A stretch of DNA of 64,000 nucleotides, taken from the NCBI RefSeq assembly GCF_001905095.1, contig NZ_LWLS01000094.1, positions 1 to 64,000 on the forward strand, given 5' to 3'. Below the pieces are notes generated by a model, which made no database searches, was not told the origin of the DNA, and worked only from the letters and a program-made list of their open reading frames with translations. Made by a program: the position numbers and the translations under genes. This document shows, piece by piece, positions 1-8,311 of the stretch (position 1 is its first letter; every line of letters starts with the position of its first letter). Origin of the DNA: Micromonospora sp. CB01531 (GTDB lineage Bacteria; Actinomycetota; Actinomycetes; Mycobacteriales; Micromonosporaceae).

Positions 1-411
1 CCGGCGGCTCCCGCCGTACCCAGGCCGGCCGGTCCGCCAACGCCGCCGCAGCCCACGGCGGGTGCGGCCGGCGGCGCGCCGGCGAGCAGCGCGATCGCAG
101 CGGCCCGGGCGGCCGCGGCGGCCGCGGCGGCGGGTGGGCCGGGGAAGGGACCGCGTGCGGCACAGGCGGCCCCGAAGACCGCGGACGCCGACTGGGCGGG
201 GGAGCCGCCCTACGACCCGGACTACGACGGGCCGGCGGGTGTACGCGCATCGACCGCCGCCCCCGTCTATGAGGGCTTCGATCCCGGCGACGAGCCGCTG
301 GACGACGTGATCGACGAGCGGACCGCCCGGCAGTCCAGCGAGGAGCAGGCGGTGCAGCTGCTCCGGGAGGCGTTCGGCGCCGAGAAGATCGACGAGGTGG
401 ACGCGCGCTGA
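1..411 (+). CDS. dnaX: DNA polymerase III subunit gamma/tau, 3' end (partial)
   Basis: Frame 1 is open from the window edge to the TGA at 409-411 and gives about 136 residues. It is a low-complexity Ala/Pro/Gly/Arg linker followed by an acidic segment and the ending EEQAVQLLREAFGAEKIDEV. A compact 'LLREAFGAEKI' tail after a long Pro/Ala linker is typical of the extreme C-terminus of actinobacterial DnaX, the clamp-loader ATPase subunit of the replicative polymerase. The ATPase domain lies outside the window. The assignment rests on this tail and on the immediately following ybaB-recR pair, which follows dnaX in most bacteria. No catalytic motif is visible here. Confidence 0.85.
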   Translation, partial: PAAPAVPRPAGPPTPPQPTAGAAGGAPASSAIAAARAAAAAAAAGGPGKGPRAAQAAPKTADADWAGEPPYDPDYDGPAGVRASTAAPVYEGFDPGDEPLDDVIDERTARQSSEEQAVQLLREAFGAEKIDEVDAR

Positions 412-495
412 GCGCGGGTCGACCGCCGAGGAGCAGTGCCGCCGCCCGACTAGGCTGGGCGCGGCCGAACAGTCGAGTGCGAGAAGGAGCCATCC

Positions 496-828
496 GTGCG
501 CCCAGGTGGACAGCCGAACATGCAGCAGATGCTGAAGCAGGCGCAGAAGATGCAGCAGCAGATCGCCAAGGCTCAGGCCGAGCTGGCCGAGGCGGAGCTG
601 ACCGGCACCGCGGGCGGTGGCCTGGTCACCGCCACCGTCGCCGGCACCGGTGAGCTGAAGGCGATCAAGATTGATCCCAAGGCGGTCGACCCGGAGGACG
701 TGGAGACGCTGGAGGACCTGGTCGTCGCCGCGGTGCACAACGCCGCCGAGGCGGCCCGGGAGCTGACCGAGCAGAAGATGGGCCCGGTCGCGGGCGGGAT
801 GGGCGGCCTCGGCCTGCCCGGGTTCTGA
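496..828 (+). CDS. ybaB: YbaB/EbfC family nucleoid-associated protein
   Basis: This 110-residue protein has a Gln/Met-rich N-terminal helix (NMQQMLKQAQKMQQQIAKAQ). A small beta domain follows (GGGLVTATVAGTGELKAIKID), then a C-terminal helix and a Gly/Met-rich tail, matching the length and layout of YbaB/EbfC proteins, which dimerise and bind DNA. The GTG at 496 is chosen because GAAGGAG sits seven bases upstream; an in-frame ATG at 520 (before QQM) is a weaker alternative. It lies 84 bp after dnaX and 8 bp before recR, the conserved order dnaX-ybaB-recR, so co-transcription is likely. The exact cellular role (nucleoid organisation or regulation) is family knowledge only. Confidence 0.93.
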   Translation: MRPGGQPNMQQMLKQAQKMQQQIAKAQAELAEAELTGTAGGGLVTATVAGTGELKAIKIDPKAVDPEDVETLEDLVVAAVHNAAEAARELTEQKMGPVAGGMGGLGLPGF

Positions 829-836
829 GCCGGCAG

Positions 837-1430
837 ATGTACGAGGGTGCCATCCAGGACCTGATCGACGAGCTGGGCCGGCTGCCGGGCGTGGGCCCGA
901 AGAGCGCCCAGCGGATCGCGTTCCACGTCCTGTCGGCGGATCCGGCCGACGTGAACCGGCTGGCCGGTGCGCTGCGCAAGGTCAAGGACCTGGTGCGGTT
1001 CTGCACCACCTGCTTCAACGTGGCCGAGTCGGAGCAGTGCCGGATCTGCCGGGACCCGCGGCGTACCGACGAGGTGCTCTGCGTGGTGGAGGAGCCGAAG
1101 GACGTGGTGGCGATCGAGCGGACCGGCGAGTTCCGGGGCCGCTACCACGTGCTGGGCGGGGCGATCAACCCGCTGGAGGGGATCGGCCCGGACAACCTGC
1201 GGATCCGCGAGCTGATGACCCGGCTGGGCGGGGGCGGGGTCCGCGAGCTGATCCTCGCCACCGACCCGAACACCGAGGGCGAGGCGACCGCGACGTACCT
1301 GGCGCTGATGGTCAAGCCGATGGGCATCGCGGTGACCCGGCTGGCGAGCGGCCTGCCGGTCGGTGGCGACCTGGAGTACGCCGACGAGATCACCCTCGGC
1401 CGGGCGTTCGAGGGGCGTCGGGCGATCTGA
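837..1430 (+). CDS. recR: Recombination protein RecR
   Basis: This 197-residue protein is full length for RecR. It has an N-terminal helix-hairpin-helix (LGRLPGVGPKSAQRIAFH, residues 13-30) and a four-cysteine zinc finger (C56, C59, C68, C71). A Toprim domain begins at CVVEEPKDV (about residue 82), and the C-terminal segment after TEGEATA resembles the usual Walker B-like part. RecR works with RecO and RecF to load RecA on gapped DNA. ATG 837 is 8 bp after the ybaB stop, so the two are almost certainly translated from one mRNA. All key cysteines are present, so the protein should be functional. Confidence 0.97.
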   Translation: MYEGAIQDLIDELGRLPGVGPKSAQRIAFHVLSADPADVNRLAGALRKVKDLVRFCTTCFNVAESEQCRICRDPRRTDEVLCVVEEPKDVVAIERTGEFRGRYHVLGGAINPLEGIGPDNLRIRELMTRLGGGGVRELILATDPNTEGEATATYLALMVKPMGIAVTRLASGLPVGGDLEYADEITLGRAFEGRRAI

Positions 1431-1806
1431 GCGCCTGCTCCGGGCACGGAGGTGGTGGCGGCGGGCCGCTTGCCCGGCCGGCGCCACGCCTCCGGCCCCG
1501 CCCTACTCGGGCCCTCACCCGCGTTACGGCACCGATGGTGCCGTAACCGGAATGTGGGATGAGTGCCGTTCGACGCACTGCCGGCCGACCAGGGCGATTT
1601 GCGGGGATACGCCCGATCCCGCCATCTGCTCACGGCTGTGACAGTCCTGTTTGTCGCGAGATAGGTCCCTGTCAGACCGGCGGCTTGGTGTCGGCTTGAT
1701 AGAGATTGCCTAACGGGCGTTCCGCTTCTGTGTGTCGTGTCATAGCCTCCCGCACACGGACTGAGCCACAACTTCGGCGTGGACAGGCGCATGACAGAGG
1801 TGAGAG
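1431..1806. other. Intergenic region, recR to ABC transporter operon
   Basis: This 376-bp stretch has no convincing gene; the open frames crossing it lack a start with ribosome binding site and are shadows. It contains the palindrome annotated at 1523-1547 and must carry the promoter of the peptide transporter operon. No -10/-35 pair could be assigned with confidence. Confidence 0.6.
1523..1547. promoter_or_regulatory. Perfect 11-bp inverted repeat, candidate operator or terminator
   Basis: GTTACGGCACC and its exact complement GGTGCCGTAAC are separated by GAT. It lies 93 bp after the recR stop and about 260 bp before the transporter lipoprotein start. There is no T-run after it. The short 3-nt spacer and mixed AT/GC arms look as much like a dimeric repressor site as a terminator hairpin. 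Confidence 0.5.
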
Positions 1807-3477
1807 ATGCAGGCGAGCAGGCGTAAAGCGGCCGTGGCCCTCGCGGCCGCAGCCGCTCTGGCGGTCGGGGCGTCCGGCTGCGCCAAGAGCGAGCGCGACG
1901 GTGAGAGCGGTGGGGCCAAGACCGGCGGCACCTTCGTGTTCGCGGGTGCCGGTGACCCGAAGAACTTCGACCCGATCTTCAACGACGACGGCGAGTCCTT
2001 CCGCCCCATCCGGCAGATGTTCGACACCCTGGTCACGCACAAGCCGGGCACGGCGGACCTGGTGGGCGGCCTGGCGGAGAGCTGGGAGCACGACGCCGAG
2101 GGTAAGGTCTGGACCTTCAACCTCCGCAAGGGCGTGAAGTTCCACGACGGCACCGCGTTCAACGCCGCGGCGGTCTGCTTCAACTTCGACCGCTGGTACA
2201 ACATGAAGGGCGCCGCGGCCCAGGCGAACATGATCTACTACATGGACGTCTTCGGCGGTTTCGCCAACAACGAGGTTGAGGGTGCCGGCAAGGCGCTCTA
2301 CAACAAGTGCGAGGCCAAGGACGACAACACCGCCGTCCTCACCCTCAACCAGTACAAGGGCGCTTTCCCCGGCGCCTTCGCGCTGACCTCGCTGTCGATC
2401 GCCAGCCCGGACGCGCTGAAGAAGTACGACGCCGACACGGTCAAGCAGAACGGCGACTCCTTCGAGTACGGCGCCTTCGCCAACGAGCACCCGGTCGGCA
2501 CCGGCCCGTTCACCTTCGGCGGCTGGGACAAGGCCAAGGGCGAGATCACCCTGAACCGGAACGCCGACTACTTCGGCGACAAGGCCAAGGTCGACAAGCT
2601 GATCATCAAGGTCATCAAGGATGAGAACACCCGCAAGCAGGAGCTGCGGGCCGGCACCGTCCAGGGCATCGACTTCCCGGCCCCGGCCGACCGCAAGGCG
2701 CTGGAGGGTGAGGGCTTCAACGTCATCAACCGCCCGGCGTTCAACATCCTCTACCTGGGCATCAACCAGAAGAACCCGAAGCTGAAGGACCTGCGGGTGC
2801 GTCAGGCGATCGCCTACGCCCTCAACCGTCAGCAGCTCGTCCAGACCAAGGGCCCGGGTGGCACCAAGGTCGCCGACGAGTTCATGCCGGACACCGTGCT
2901 CGGCTACGCGCCGGACGTGCAGAAGTACGACTACAACCCGGACAAGGCCAAGCAGCTCCTCAAGGAGGCGGGCGCCGAGGGTCTGACGCTCAACTTCTTC
3001 TACCCGACCGACGTCTCCCGGCCGTACATGCCGAACCCGCAGGAGATCTTCACCGTCCTCGCCAACGACCTGCAGGCCGTCGGCATCAAGGTCAACGGTG
3101 TGCCGCGCCCGTGGAACGGTGGCTTCAAGGACGACGTGCAGACCTTCGGCAAGCAGGACCTGCACATCCTCGGCTGGACCGGTGACTACAACGACCCGGG
3201 CAACTTCGTCGGGACCTTCTTCGGCCGCGGCAAGATCGAGTTCGGCGACCAGGCGATGACCGAGATGTTTGACGCCATCACCAAGGCCGACGGCACGGTC
3301 GACGAGGCCGGCAAGAAGGCCGCCTGGGAGCAGGTCAACCGGGACATCGCCGCCAAGTGGCTGCCGGCCGTGCCGGTCTGGCACGCCCCGCCGGCCATCG
3401 TGGTCACCAAGGATGTCAAGGGCATGGTGGCCAGCCCGTTGACCGACGAGCGGTTCAACAGCGTCAGCGTCGGCTGA
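1807..3477 (+). CDS. Peptide-type ABC transporter, substrate-binding lipoprotein
   Basis: This 556-residue family 5 extracellular solute-binding protein (DppA/OppA type) has a lipoprotein signal ending in VGASGC, with Cys25 as the lipidation site. It has the usual features of the family: TGGTFVFAGAGDPKNFDP near the mature N-terminus, the FNLRKGVKFHDG motif, and the LRVRQAIAYALNRQQL helix. It should capture oligopeptides, dipeptides or a similar ligand at the cell surface and deliver it to the two permeases downstream. AGAGGTGAGAG precedes the ATG. It is the first gene of a five-gene operon. Substrate cannot be read from the sequence; nickel, opine or cell-wall peptides are possible. In Streptomyces a related importer (BldK) controls development, but orthology is not claimed. 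Confidence 0.93.
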   Translation: MQASRRKAAVALAAAAALAVGASGCAKSERDGESGGAKTGGTFVFAGAGDPKNFDPIFNDDGESFRPIRQMFDTLVTHKPGTADLVGGLAESWEHDAEGKVWTFNLRKGVKFHDGTAFNAAAVCFNFDRWYNMKGAAAQANMIYYMDVFGGFANNEVEGAGKALYNKCEAKDDNTAVLTLNQYKGAFPGAFALTSLSIASPDALKKYDADTVKQNGDSFEYGAFANEHPVGTGPFTFGGWDKAKGEITLNRNADYFGDKAKVDKLIIKVIKDENTRKQELRAGTVQGIDFPAPADRKALEGEGFNVINRPAFNILYLGINQKNPKLKDLRVRQAIAYALNRQQLVQTKGPGGTKVADEFMPDTVLGYAPDVQKYDYNPDKAKQLLKEAGAEGLTLNFFYPTDVSRPYMPNPQEIFTVLANDLQAVGIKVNGVPRPWNGGFKDDVQTFGKQDLHILGWTGDYNDPGNFVGTFFGRGKIEFGDQAMTEMFDAITKADGTVDEAGKKAAWEQVNRDIAAKWLPAVPVWHAPPAIVVTKDVKGMVASPLTDERFNSVSVG

Positions 3478-3503
3478 CACCGCCACTGACGCCGTACGCG
3501 GAA

Positions 3504-3537
3504 TCGGCCCGGGCCGGGCTTCCCCGGCCCGGGCCGA
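3504..3537 (+). terminator. Inter-cistronic hairpin between binding protein and permease genes
   Basis: TCGGCCCGGGCCGGG pairs perfectly with CCCGGCCCGGGCCGA (15 bp) around a CTTC loop. It lies 27 bp after the lipoprotein stop and 31 bp before the permease start. No T-run follows. It probably stabilises the upstream mRNA or partly terminates transcription, giving more binding protein than permease. Confidence 0.7.
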
Positions 3538-3567
3538 CCCGCTGTTATCGAGAATCTGGTGTGAGAG

Positions 3568-4575
3568 ATGTTGCGAGTCATAGTCCGCCGCCTGCTCCAG
3601 CTGGTGGTGACCCTGATAGCGCTGTCGGCGCTCATCTTCATCTGGCTGCGGAACCTGCCCGGCGGTCCGGTCGACGCGCTGCTCGGCGAGCGGGCCACCC
3701 CCGAGACGCGCGCCCTGCTGACCAAGGCGCTCGGCTATGACCAGCCGATCATGGTGCAGTACGCCAAGTTCATGCAGCGGGTGCTGACCGGCGACTTCGG
3801 CAACTCGATCCGGACCGGCGACGCGGTCACGGAGGTGATGGGGCGGGCCTTCCCGGCCACCATCGAGCTGGCCCTGGCCGCCATGATCATCGCGATCGGG
3901 TTGGGCGTACCGCTCGGTTACCTCGCCGCCCGCTTCCGGGGCCGGCTGCTGGACAACCTGAGCATCGCCGGCACCCTGCTCGGCATCTCGATCCCGATCT
4001 TCTTCCTGGGCTACCTGCTCAAGGACGTCTTCACCCAGAACATCCACTGGTTCCCGCCCTCTGGGCGGATCAGCACCGGCGTGGACAACACCAACATCAC
4101 CGGGTTCTTCCTCCTCGACAGCCTGCTCACCCGGGAGTTCGACGTCACCGCCGACGCGCTGTGGCACCTGATTCTGCCCGCGTTCACCCTGGCCACCATC
4201 CCGCTGGCGGTGATCGTCCGAATGACCCGGGCCAGCGTGCTGGACGTGCTCAACGAGGACTACGTCCGCACCGCGGAGGCGAAGGGCCTGCGGCACAAGA
4301 CCATCCGGGGCCGGCACGTCCTGCGCAACGCCCTGCTGCCCGTGGTCACCACCATCGGCCTGCAGACCGGGGCGCTGCTCTCCGGCGCGGTGCTCACCGA
4401 GAAGGTCTACAACTGGGGCGGCCTGGGCACGTTGATCACCGACTCGATCAGCGGCGGCCGCGACTACCCCGTGCTGCAGGCGCTGATCCTGCTGGCCGCG
4501 CTGGTCTTCGTGGTGGTCAACCTCCTCGTCGACCTCTCCTACGCCGTCATCGACCCGAGGGTGCGTGTGCGATGA
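3568..4575 (+). CDS. Peptide-type ABC transporter permease, DppB family
   Basis: This 335-residue membrane protein begins with a transmembrane helix (LQLVVTLIALSALIFIWL) and has about six membrane segments in all. The permease EAA signature, which docks the ATPase, is EDYVRTAEAKGLRHKTIRG (about residues 230-248), followed by a conserved HVLRNALLP. The N-terminal LGYDQPIMVQYAKFMQRVLTGDFGNSI segment is typical of DppB/OppB. Its stop overlaps the next permease start (ATGA at 4572-4575), implying translational coupling. It forms the channel with the 4572-5612 protein. Confidence 0.95.
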   Translation: MLRVIVRRLLQLVVTLIALSALIFIWLRNLPGGPVDALLGERATPETRALLTKALGYDQPIMVQYAKFMQRVLTGDFGNSIRTGDAVTEVMGRAFPATIELALAAMIIAIGLGVPLGYLAARFRGRLLDNLSIAGTLLGISIPIFFLGYLLKDVFTQNIHWFPPSGRISTGVDNTNITGFFLLDSLLTREFDVTADALWHLILPAFTLATIPLAVIVRMTRASVLDVLNEDYVRTAEAKGLRHKTIRGRHVLRNALLPVVTTIGLQTGALLSGAVLTEKVYNWGGLGTLITDSISGGRDYPVLQALILLAALVFVVVNLLVDLSYAVIDPRVRVR

Positions 4576-5612
4576 GCGACCCGATCACCCGGCCCGGGGT
4601 GGCCGCCCCCCGCGACGGCGCCGACCCAACCGGCACCAGCGAACGGCCGGCGAGCGCGACCGAGCGCGGCATCGGCCGGCTCGGCGACCGGAAGAAGGCG
4701 CGGCTGGACGAGCTGGCTCGCGCCAGCGCCGACAAGGGTGGCGTGAGCCTCGTCCGGGACGCCTTCCGCCGGCTGCGGCGCAACCCGGTCGCCATGTTCG
4801 GCGCGGCCATCGTCGCGGTGTTCGTCCTGGTGGCGATCTTCGCGCCGCTGCTCGCGCCGCACGACCCGGCGCAGCGTTTCGACGAGCTCACCAAGAACCT
4901 CACCGTCGACAGCATTCCCGGGGCCAGCAGCGATTTTCCCCTCGGGTCGGATCCGCTCGGCCGGGACTTCCTGTCCCGCCTGATCTACGGCAGCCGGCAG
5001 ACCCTCTTCGTCGGCGTGTTCGCCACGCTGATCGGGCTGGCGCTCGGGGCGCTGATCGGCGCCGTCGCCGGCGCCTTCGGCGGCTGGGTCGACAACATCC
5101 TGATGCGGCTCACCGACGTGATGCTGGCCCTGCCGGCTCTGCTGCTGGCGATCAGCCTGGTCGCCATGGCCAGCCGGTCGAGCCAGTGGACGGTGATCCT
5201 CGCGGTGGCCATCGTCAACGTGCCGATCTTCGCCCGGCTGCTGCGCGGCTCGATGCTGGCCCAGCGGGAGAGCGACCACGTGCTGGCCGCCCGGGCGCTC
5301 GGCGTGAAGCAACGGTCCATCGTGCTCCGGCACATGCTGCCCAACGCGATGACCGCGGTGATCGTGCAGGCCACGCTGACCCTCTCCACCGCGATCCTGG
5401 AGGCCGCGTCGCTCTCCTTCCTCGGGCTCGGCGACCCGGACATCAACCGGGCCGAGTGGGGCCTGATGCTCGGTGTGGACGGCGTCCGCTACTTCGAGGT
5501 ACGGCCCGAGCTGGCCTACTACCCGGCGTTGGCGATCATCGTGGTCGCGCTCGGCTTCACCCTGCTGGGTGAGGGCATGCGCGATGCGATCGACCCGAAG
5601 AACCGGCGGTGA
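4572..5612 (+). CDS. Peptide-type ABC transporter permease, DppC family
   Basis: This 346-residue partner permease has an unusually long hydrophilic N-terminus of about 70 residues, rich in Arg/Asp/Thr. The family's N-terminal helix follows (NPVAMFGAAIVAVFVLVAIF), then LGSDPLGRDFLSRLIYGSRQ and the EAA signature DHVLAARALGVKQRSIVLRH. The ATG at 4572 overlaps the stop of the preceding permease. The reading frame stays open upstream of this ATG, but that extension lies inside the dppB-type gene and is not real. The long N-terminal tail is common in actinobacterial DppC proteins and has no obvious motif. Confidence 0.95.
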   Translation: MSDPITRPGVAAPRDGADPTGTSERPASATERGIGRLGDRKKARLDELARASADKGGVSLVRDAFRRLRRNPVAMFGAAIVAVFVLVAIFAPLLAPHDPAQRFDELTKNLTVDSIPGASSDFPLGSDPLGRDFLSRLIYGSRQTLFVGVFATLIGLALGALIGAVAGAFGGWVDNILMRLTDVMLALPALLLAISLVAMASRSSQWTVILAVAIVNVPIFARLLRGSMLAQRESDHVLAARALGVKQRSIVLRHMLPNAMTAVIVQATLTLSTAILEAASLSFLGLGDPDINRAEWGLMLGVDGVRYFEVRPELAYYPALAIIVVALGFTLLGEGMRDAIDPKNRR

Positions 5613-5667
5613 CGGCGATGCGTGGGACCAGCACGACCGCCGCCGATCGGCGAGAGGAAGTGACCCG

Positions 5668-6654
5668 ATGAGCCTGCTCGACGTACGCGATCTGAGCGTG
5701 GTGTTCCAGCGTCGCGGTGAGCAGTCGTTCACCGCGGTCGACAAGGTCAGCTTCAGCGTGGAGCCCGGGCAGACCGTGGGCCTGGTCGGCGAGTCCGGCT
5801 GCGGCAAGAGCGTGACCAGCCTGGCGATCATGGGCCTGCTGCCCCGGCGCGGCAACAAGGTCACCGGCGGGGTGCTCTTCGACGGCACCGACCTGCTCCA
5901 GCTCCGCCCGAACGACATGCGGGACCGGCGCGGCCGGGACATCGGCATGATCTTCCAGGACCCGCTCTCCTCGCTGAACCCGGTCGTGCCGATCGGCGTC
6001 CAGGTCGCCGAGGTGCTGGAGCGGCACCGCGGCATGGACCGCAAGGCGGCGCTGAAGGAGGCCCGGGAGCTGCTCGACGCGGTCGGCATCCCCGACCCGA
6101 ACCGGCGGCTCAAGGAATATCCGCACCAGATCTCCGGCGGCATGCGGCAGCGCGCCCTGATCGCCATCGCGCTGGCCTGCAAGCCGCGGCTGCTGATCGC
6201 CGACGAGCCGACCACCGCGCTGGACGTGACCATCCAGGCGCAGATCCTCACCCTGCTCAAGCAGCTCGTCGACGAGACCGGCACCGCGCTCATCATGATC
6301 ACGCACGACCTGGGCGTGGTGGCCGGCCTCTGCGACACGGTCAACGTGCTCTACGGCGGCAAGGTGGTCGAGCGGGCCGCCCGGCACGAGCTGTTCGCCC
6401 GGCCGCGGCACCCGTACACGCACGGGCTGCTCAACTCGGTGCCGCGGCTGGACTCGCCCCGGGGTGAGCCCCTGCACGCCATCCGCGGCTCCGTCGCCGA
6501 CAACATCCCGTGGGCCGAGGGGTGCGCCTTCGCCCCCCGCTGCAACAACGTGGTGGACGCCTGCCTGGAGGGCACGCCTCCGCTCGAATCCACCGCCACC
6601 GGCGGCGACCTGCGCTGCAACAACCCCGTTTCCGAGGAGGTGGCGGTGCCGTGA
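5668..6654 (+). CDS. Peptide-type ABC transporter ATPase, DppD/OppD family
   Basis: This 328-residue ATPase has Walker A GESGCGKS (about residues 42-49), a Q-loop, the signature ISGGMRQR and Walker B LLIADEPTTALDV. The switch histidine lies in MITHDLG. The C-terminal oligopeptide/dipeptide transporter extension contains Cys residues (CAFAPRCNN..C..C) of the iron-sulfur/metal-type cluster found in this family. ATG 5668 follows GAGAGGAAG. Its stop overlaps the GTG start of the second ATPase (GTGA at 6651-6654). The two ATPases form the heterodimer that powers import. Confidence 0.95.
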   Translation: MSLLDVRDLSVVFQRRGEQSFTAVDKVSFSVEPGQTVGLVGESGCGKSVTSLAIMGLLPRRGNKVTGGVLFDGTDLLQLRPNDMRDRRGRDIGMIFQDPLSSLNPVVPIGVQVAEVLERHRGMDRKAALKEARELLDAVGIPDPNRRLKEYPHQISGGMRQRALIAIALACKPRLLIADEPTTALDVTIQAQILTLLKQLVDETGTALIMITHDLGVVAGLCDTVNVLYGGKVVERAARHELFARPRHPYTHGLLNSVPRLDSPRGEPLHAIRGSVADNIPWAEGCAFAPRCNNVVDACLEGTPPLESTATGGDLRCNNPVSEEVAVP

Positions 6655-7748
6655 CCGAGCGGACCGGACCACTGGTCGAACTGCGCGACGTCAAGGTCCA
6701 CTTCCCGATCAAGAGCGGCGTGTTCATCGACCGCACCGTCGGCTACGTGTACGCCGTCGACGGCGTCTCGCTGTCGATCAACAAGGGTGAGACGTACGGC
6801 CTGGTGGGCGAGTCGGGATGTGGCAAGTCCACCCTCGGGCGGGGCCTGCTGCGGCTGGTCGAGCCCACCGCCGGCGAGATCGTCTTCGACGGCACCGACA
6901 TCCGCTCGCTCAAGGGCGAGTCGATGCGCCGGGCCCGCCGCCGGATGCAGATGATCTTCCAGGACCCGCTGTCCAGCCTCGACCCCCGCCAGTCGGTGGA
7001 GTCGCTGCTGGTCGAGGGGCTCAAGGCGCACGGCCTGGCCGGCGACAAGGCCGCCACCACCAAGAAGCTCCGGGAGGCGCTGGCCGCGGTCGGCCTGCCC
7101 GCCTCCGCACTGAGCAAGTACCCGCACGAGTTCTCCGGCGGCCAGCGGCAGCGGATCGGCATCGCCCGGGCGCTGGTGCTCGACCCCGACCTGATCGTCG
7201 CCGACGAGCCGGTGTCGGCGCTGGACGTGTCGATCCAGGCCCAGGTGCTCAACCTGCTGGAGGACCTGCAGAACGAGCGTGGCCTGACGTACCTGATCAT
7301 CGCCCACGACCTGGCGGTGGTCCGGCACATCGCCGACACGGTGGGGGTGATGTACCTCGGTGGCCTGGTGGAGGAGGCGTCCAGCGACGACCTCTACCGC
7401 GAGCCGATGCACCCGTACACCAAGGCGCTGATGTCGGCGGTGCCGGTGCCGGACCCGGTGGTGGAGGACCGCCGGGAGCGGATCCTGCTCGCCGGTGACC
7501 TGCCCTCGCCGACGAACCCGCCGGCCGGCTGCCGGTTCCACACCCGCTGCCCGTGGGCCCAGCCGACCCGCTGCGCCGAGGAGCGGCCGGCGCTGCGCGA
7601 GGTGCTCAGCGGACACCGGGTGGCCTGCCACTACGCCGAGGACATCGCCGCCGGCCGGATCCGGCCGCACGAGGTGGAGCCGGAGCTGGTCCGGCCGGAC
7701 GAGGGCGCGGCGCCGGGCGACCCCGGCGAGCTGATCCCCACACTCTGA
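6651..7748 (+). CDS. Peptide-type ABC transporter ATPase, DppF/OppF family
   Basis: This 365-residue second ATPase has Walker A GESGCGKS, signature FSGGQRQR and Walker B LIVADEPVSALDV. The insertion VHFPIKSGVFIDRTVGYVYA before Walker A is characteristic of the DppF/OppF branch. The C-terminal oligopeptide-transporter extension has the Cys pattern CRFHTRCPWAQPTRC. The GTG at 6651 overlaps the preceding stop, while earlier in-frame starts lie deep inside the upstream gene. It is the last gene of the operon; the strong bidirectional terminator at 7810-7850 follows. The stop codon lies in a 13-bp palindrome (TGACAACTTGTCA), which is probably coincidence. Confidence 0.95.
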   Translation: MTERTGPLVELRDVKVHFPIKSGVFIDRTVGYVYAVDGVSLSINKGETYGLVGESGCGKSTLGRGLLRLVEPTAGEIVFDGTDIRSLKGESMRRARRRMQMIFQDPLSSLDPRQSVESLLVEGLKAHGLAGDKAATTKKLREALAAVGLPASALSKYPHEFSGGQRQRIGIARALVLDPDLIVADEPVSALDVSIQAQVLNLLEDLQNERGLTYLIIAHDLAVVRHIADTVGVMYLGGLVEEASSDDLYREPMHPYTKALMSAVPVPDPVVEDRRERILLAGDLPSPTNPPAGCRFHTRCPWAQPTRCAEERPALREVLSGHRVACHYAEDIAAGRIRPHEVEPELVRPDEGAAPGDPGELIPTL

Positions 7749-7809
7749 CAACTTGTCATCCGGCCCGGACGGGGCGCCCACCGGGTCGGCCACCGGCCAC
7801 ATTGCGAAC

Positions 7810-7850
7810 CGGCGGGTGGGCCCGGACTGGACGTCCGGGCCCACCCGCCG
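7810..7850. terminator. Bidirectional terminator hairpin
   Basis: An 18-bp perfect stem starts CGGCGGGTGGGCCCGGAC around the loop TGGAC. It sits between the converging ABC operon (+) and the RNHCP pair (-), 62 bp from one stop and 6 bp from the other. As usual in actinobacteria, there is no T-tract. Confidence 0.88.
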
Positions 7851-7856
7851 ATCGCG

Positions 7857-8297
7857 TCATTCGGGGGGTACGGCCAACTGGATCCGCAACGGCGACCCGA
7901 GATGGCGGATCGCCGTGACGGCCAGCCTGGTCAGCGCCAGTGCGTTGTCGTCCCCAGCGGCCCGGTTCGAGCCAAGGTCGCCGCAGCCGACGCAGCGGTG
8001 GATGATTACCCACTCGCCGTCGCCGCGAACGGCGATCGAGATGGGTTCCATCCGGGCACGGCAGGTCGAGGCGCGGTCGCCGGGGCAGGACCGGTCGACG
8101 TGCTTGCTGCTCAGACAGTTCGGGCAGTGATTACGGTGTGCCGTGCCCGGGGCGGACATCGACACGTCGAGGCGACAGTGCAGGCACCGAAACGACTCGC
8201 CGTACTCGTCGCGGTTCCTGCCGTGCATCCGTTTCTGGCGTTGCGCTCGGCCGTGCGGCTGTCGCCGCCCCGGTCGCTGATGGTTCCGGCGTGGCAT
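7857..8297 (-). CDS. RNHCP domain zinc-finger protein, copy 2
   Basis: This 146-residue protein contains the signature that names the RNHCP family (HRNHCPNCLSSKHVD). It also has a CxxC pair (FRCLHC), a further PGDRASTC and a C-terminal HRCVGCG, so at least three metal-binding knuckles are intact. About 35 basic residues precede the domain. The start is set at the ATG at 8297, which has AGGGG seven bases upstream; a TTG at 8315 overlapping the stop of copy 1 is the alternative, as is an internal ATG just before HGRNRDEYGESF. The biochemical role of this family is not established. The mix of zinc knuckles and Arg-rich tail suggests RNA or ribosome binding (inference). Confidence 0.85.
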   Translation of the reverse strand: MPRRNHQRPGRRQPHGRAQRQKRMHGRNRDEYGESFRCLHCRLDVSMSAPGTAHRNHCPNCLSSKHVDRSCPGDRASTCRARMEPISIAVRGDGEWVIIHRCVGCGDLGSNRAAGDDNALALTRLAVTAIRHLGSPLRIQLAVPPE

Positions 8298-8311
8298 GGC
8301 GGAACCCCTGA

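Noticed and set aside
1620..1690. Weak TGACAG/CTGTCA repeat in the recR-ABC transporter gap
   Set aside because: The arms are only 6 bp with a long spacer, not distinguishable from chance.
1672..4317. Long minus-strand frame opposite the lipoprotein and permease genes
   Set aside because: It has no domains or start signal, and it overlaps an unambiguous operon on the other strand.
7746..7758. Palindrome TGACAACTTGTCA at the stop of the second ATPase gene
   Set aside because: It is only 13 bp, overlaps a stop codon and is adjacent to the real terminator; chance is likely.
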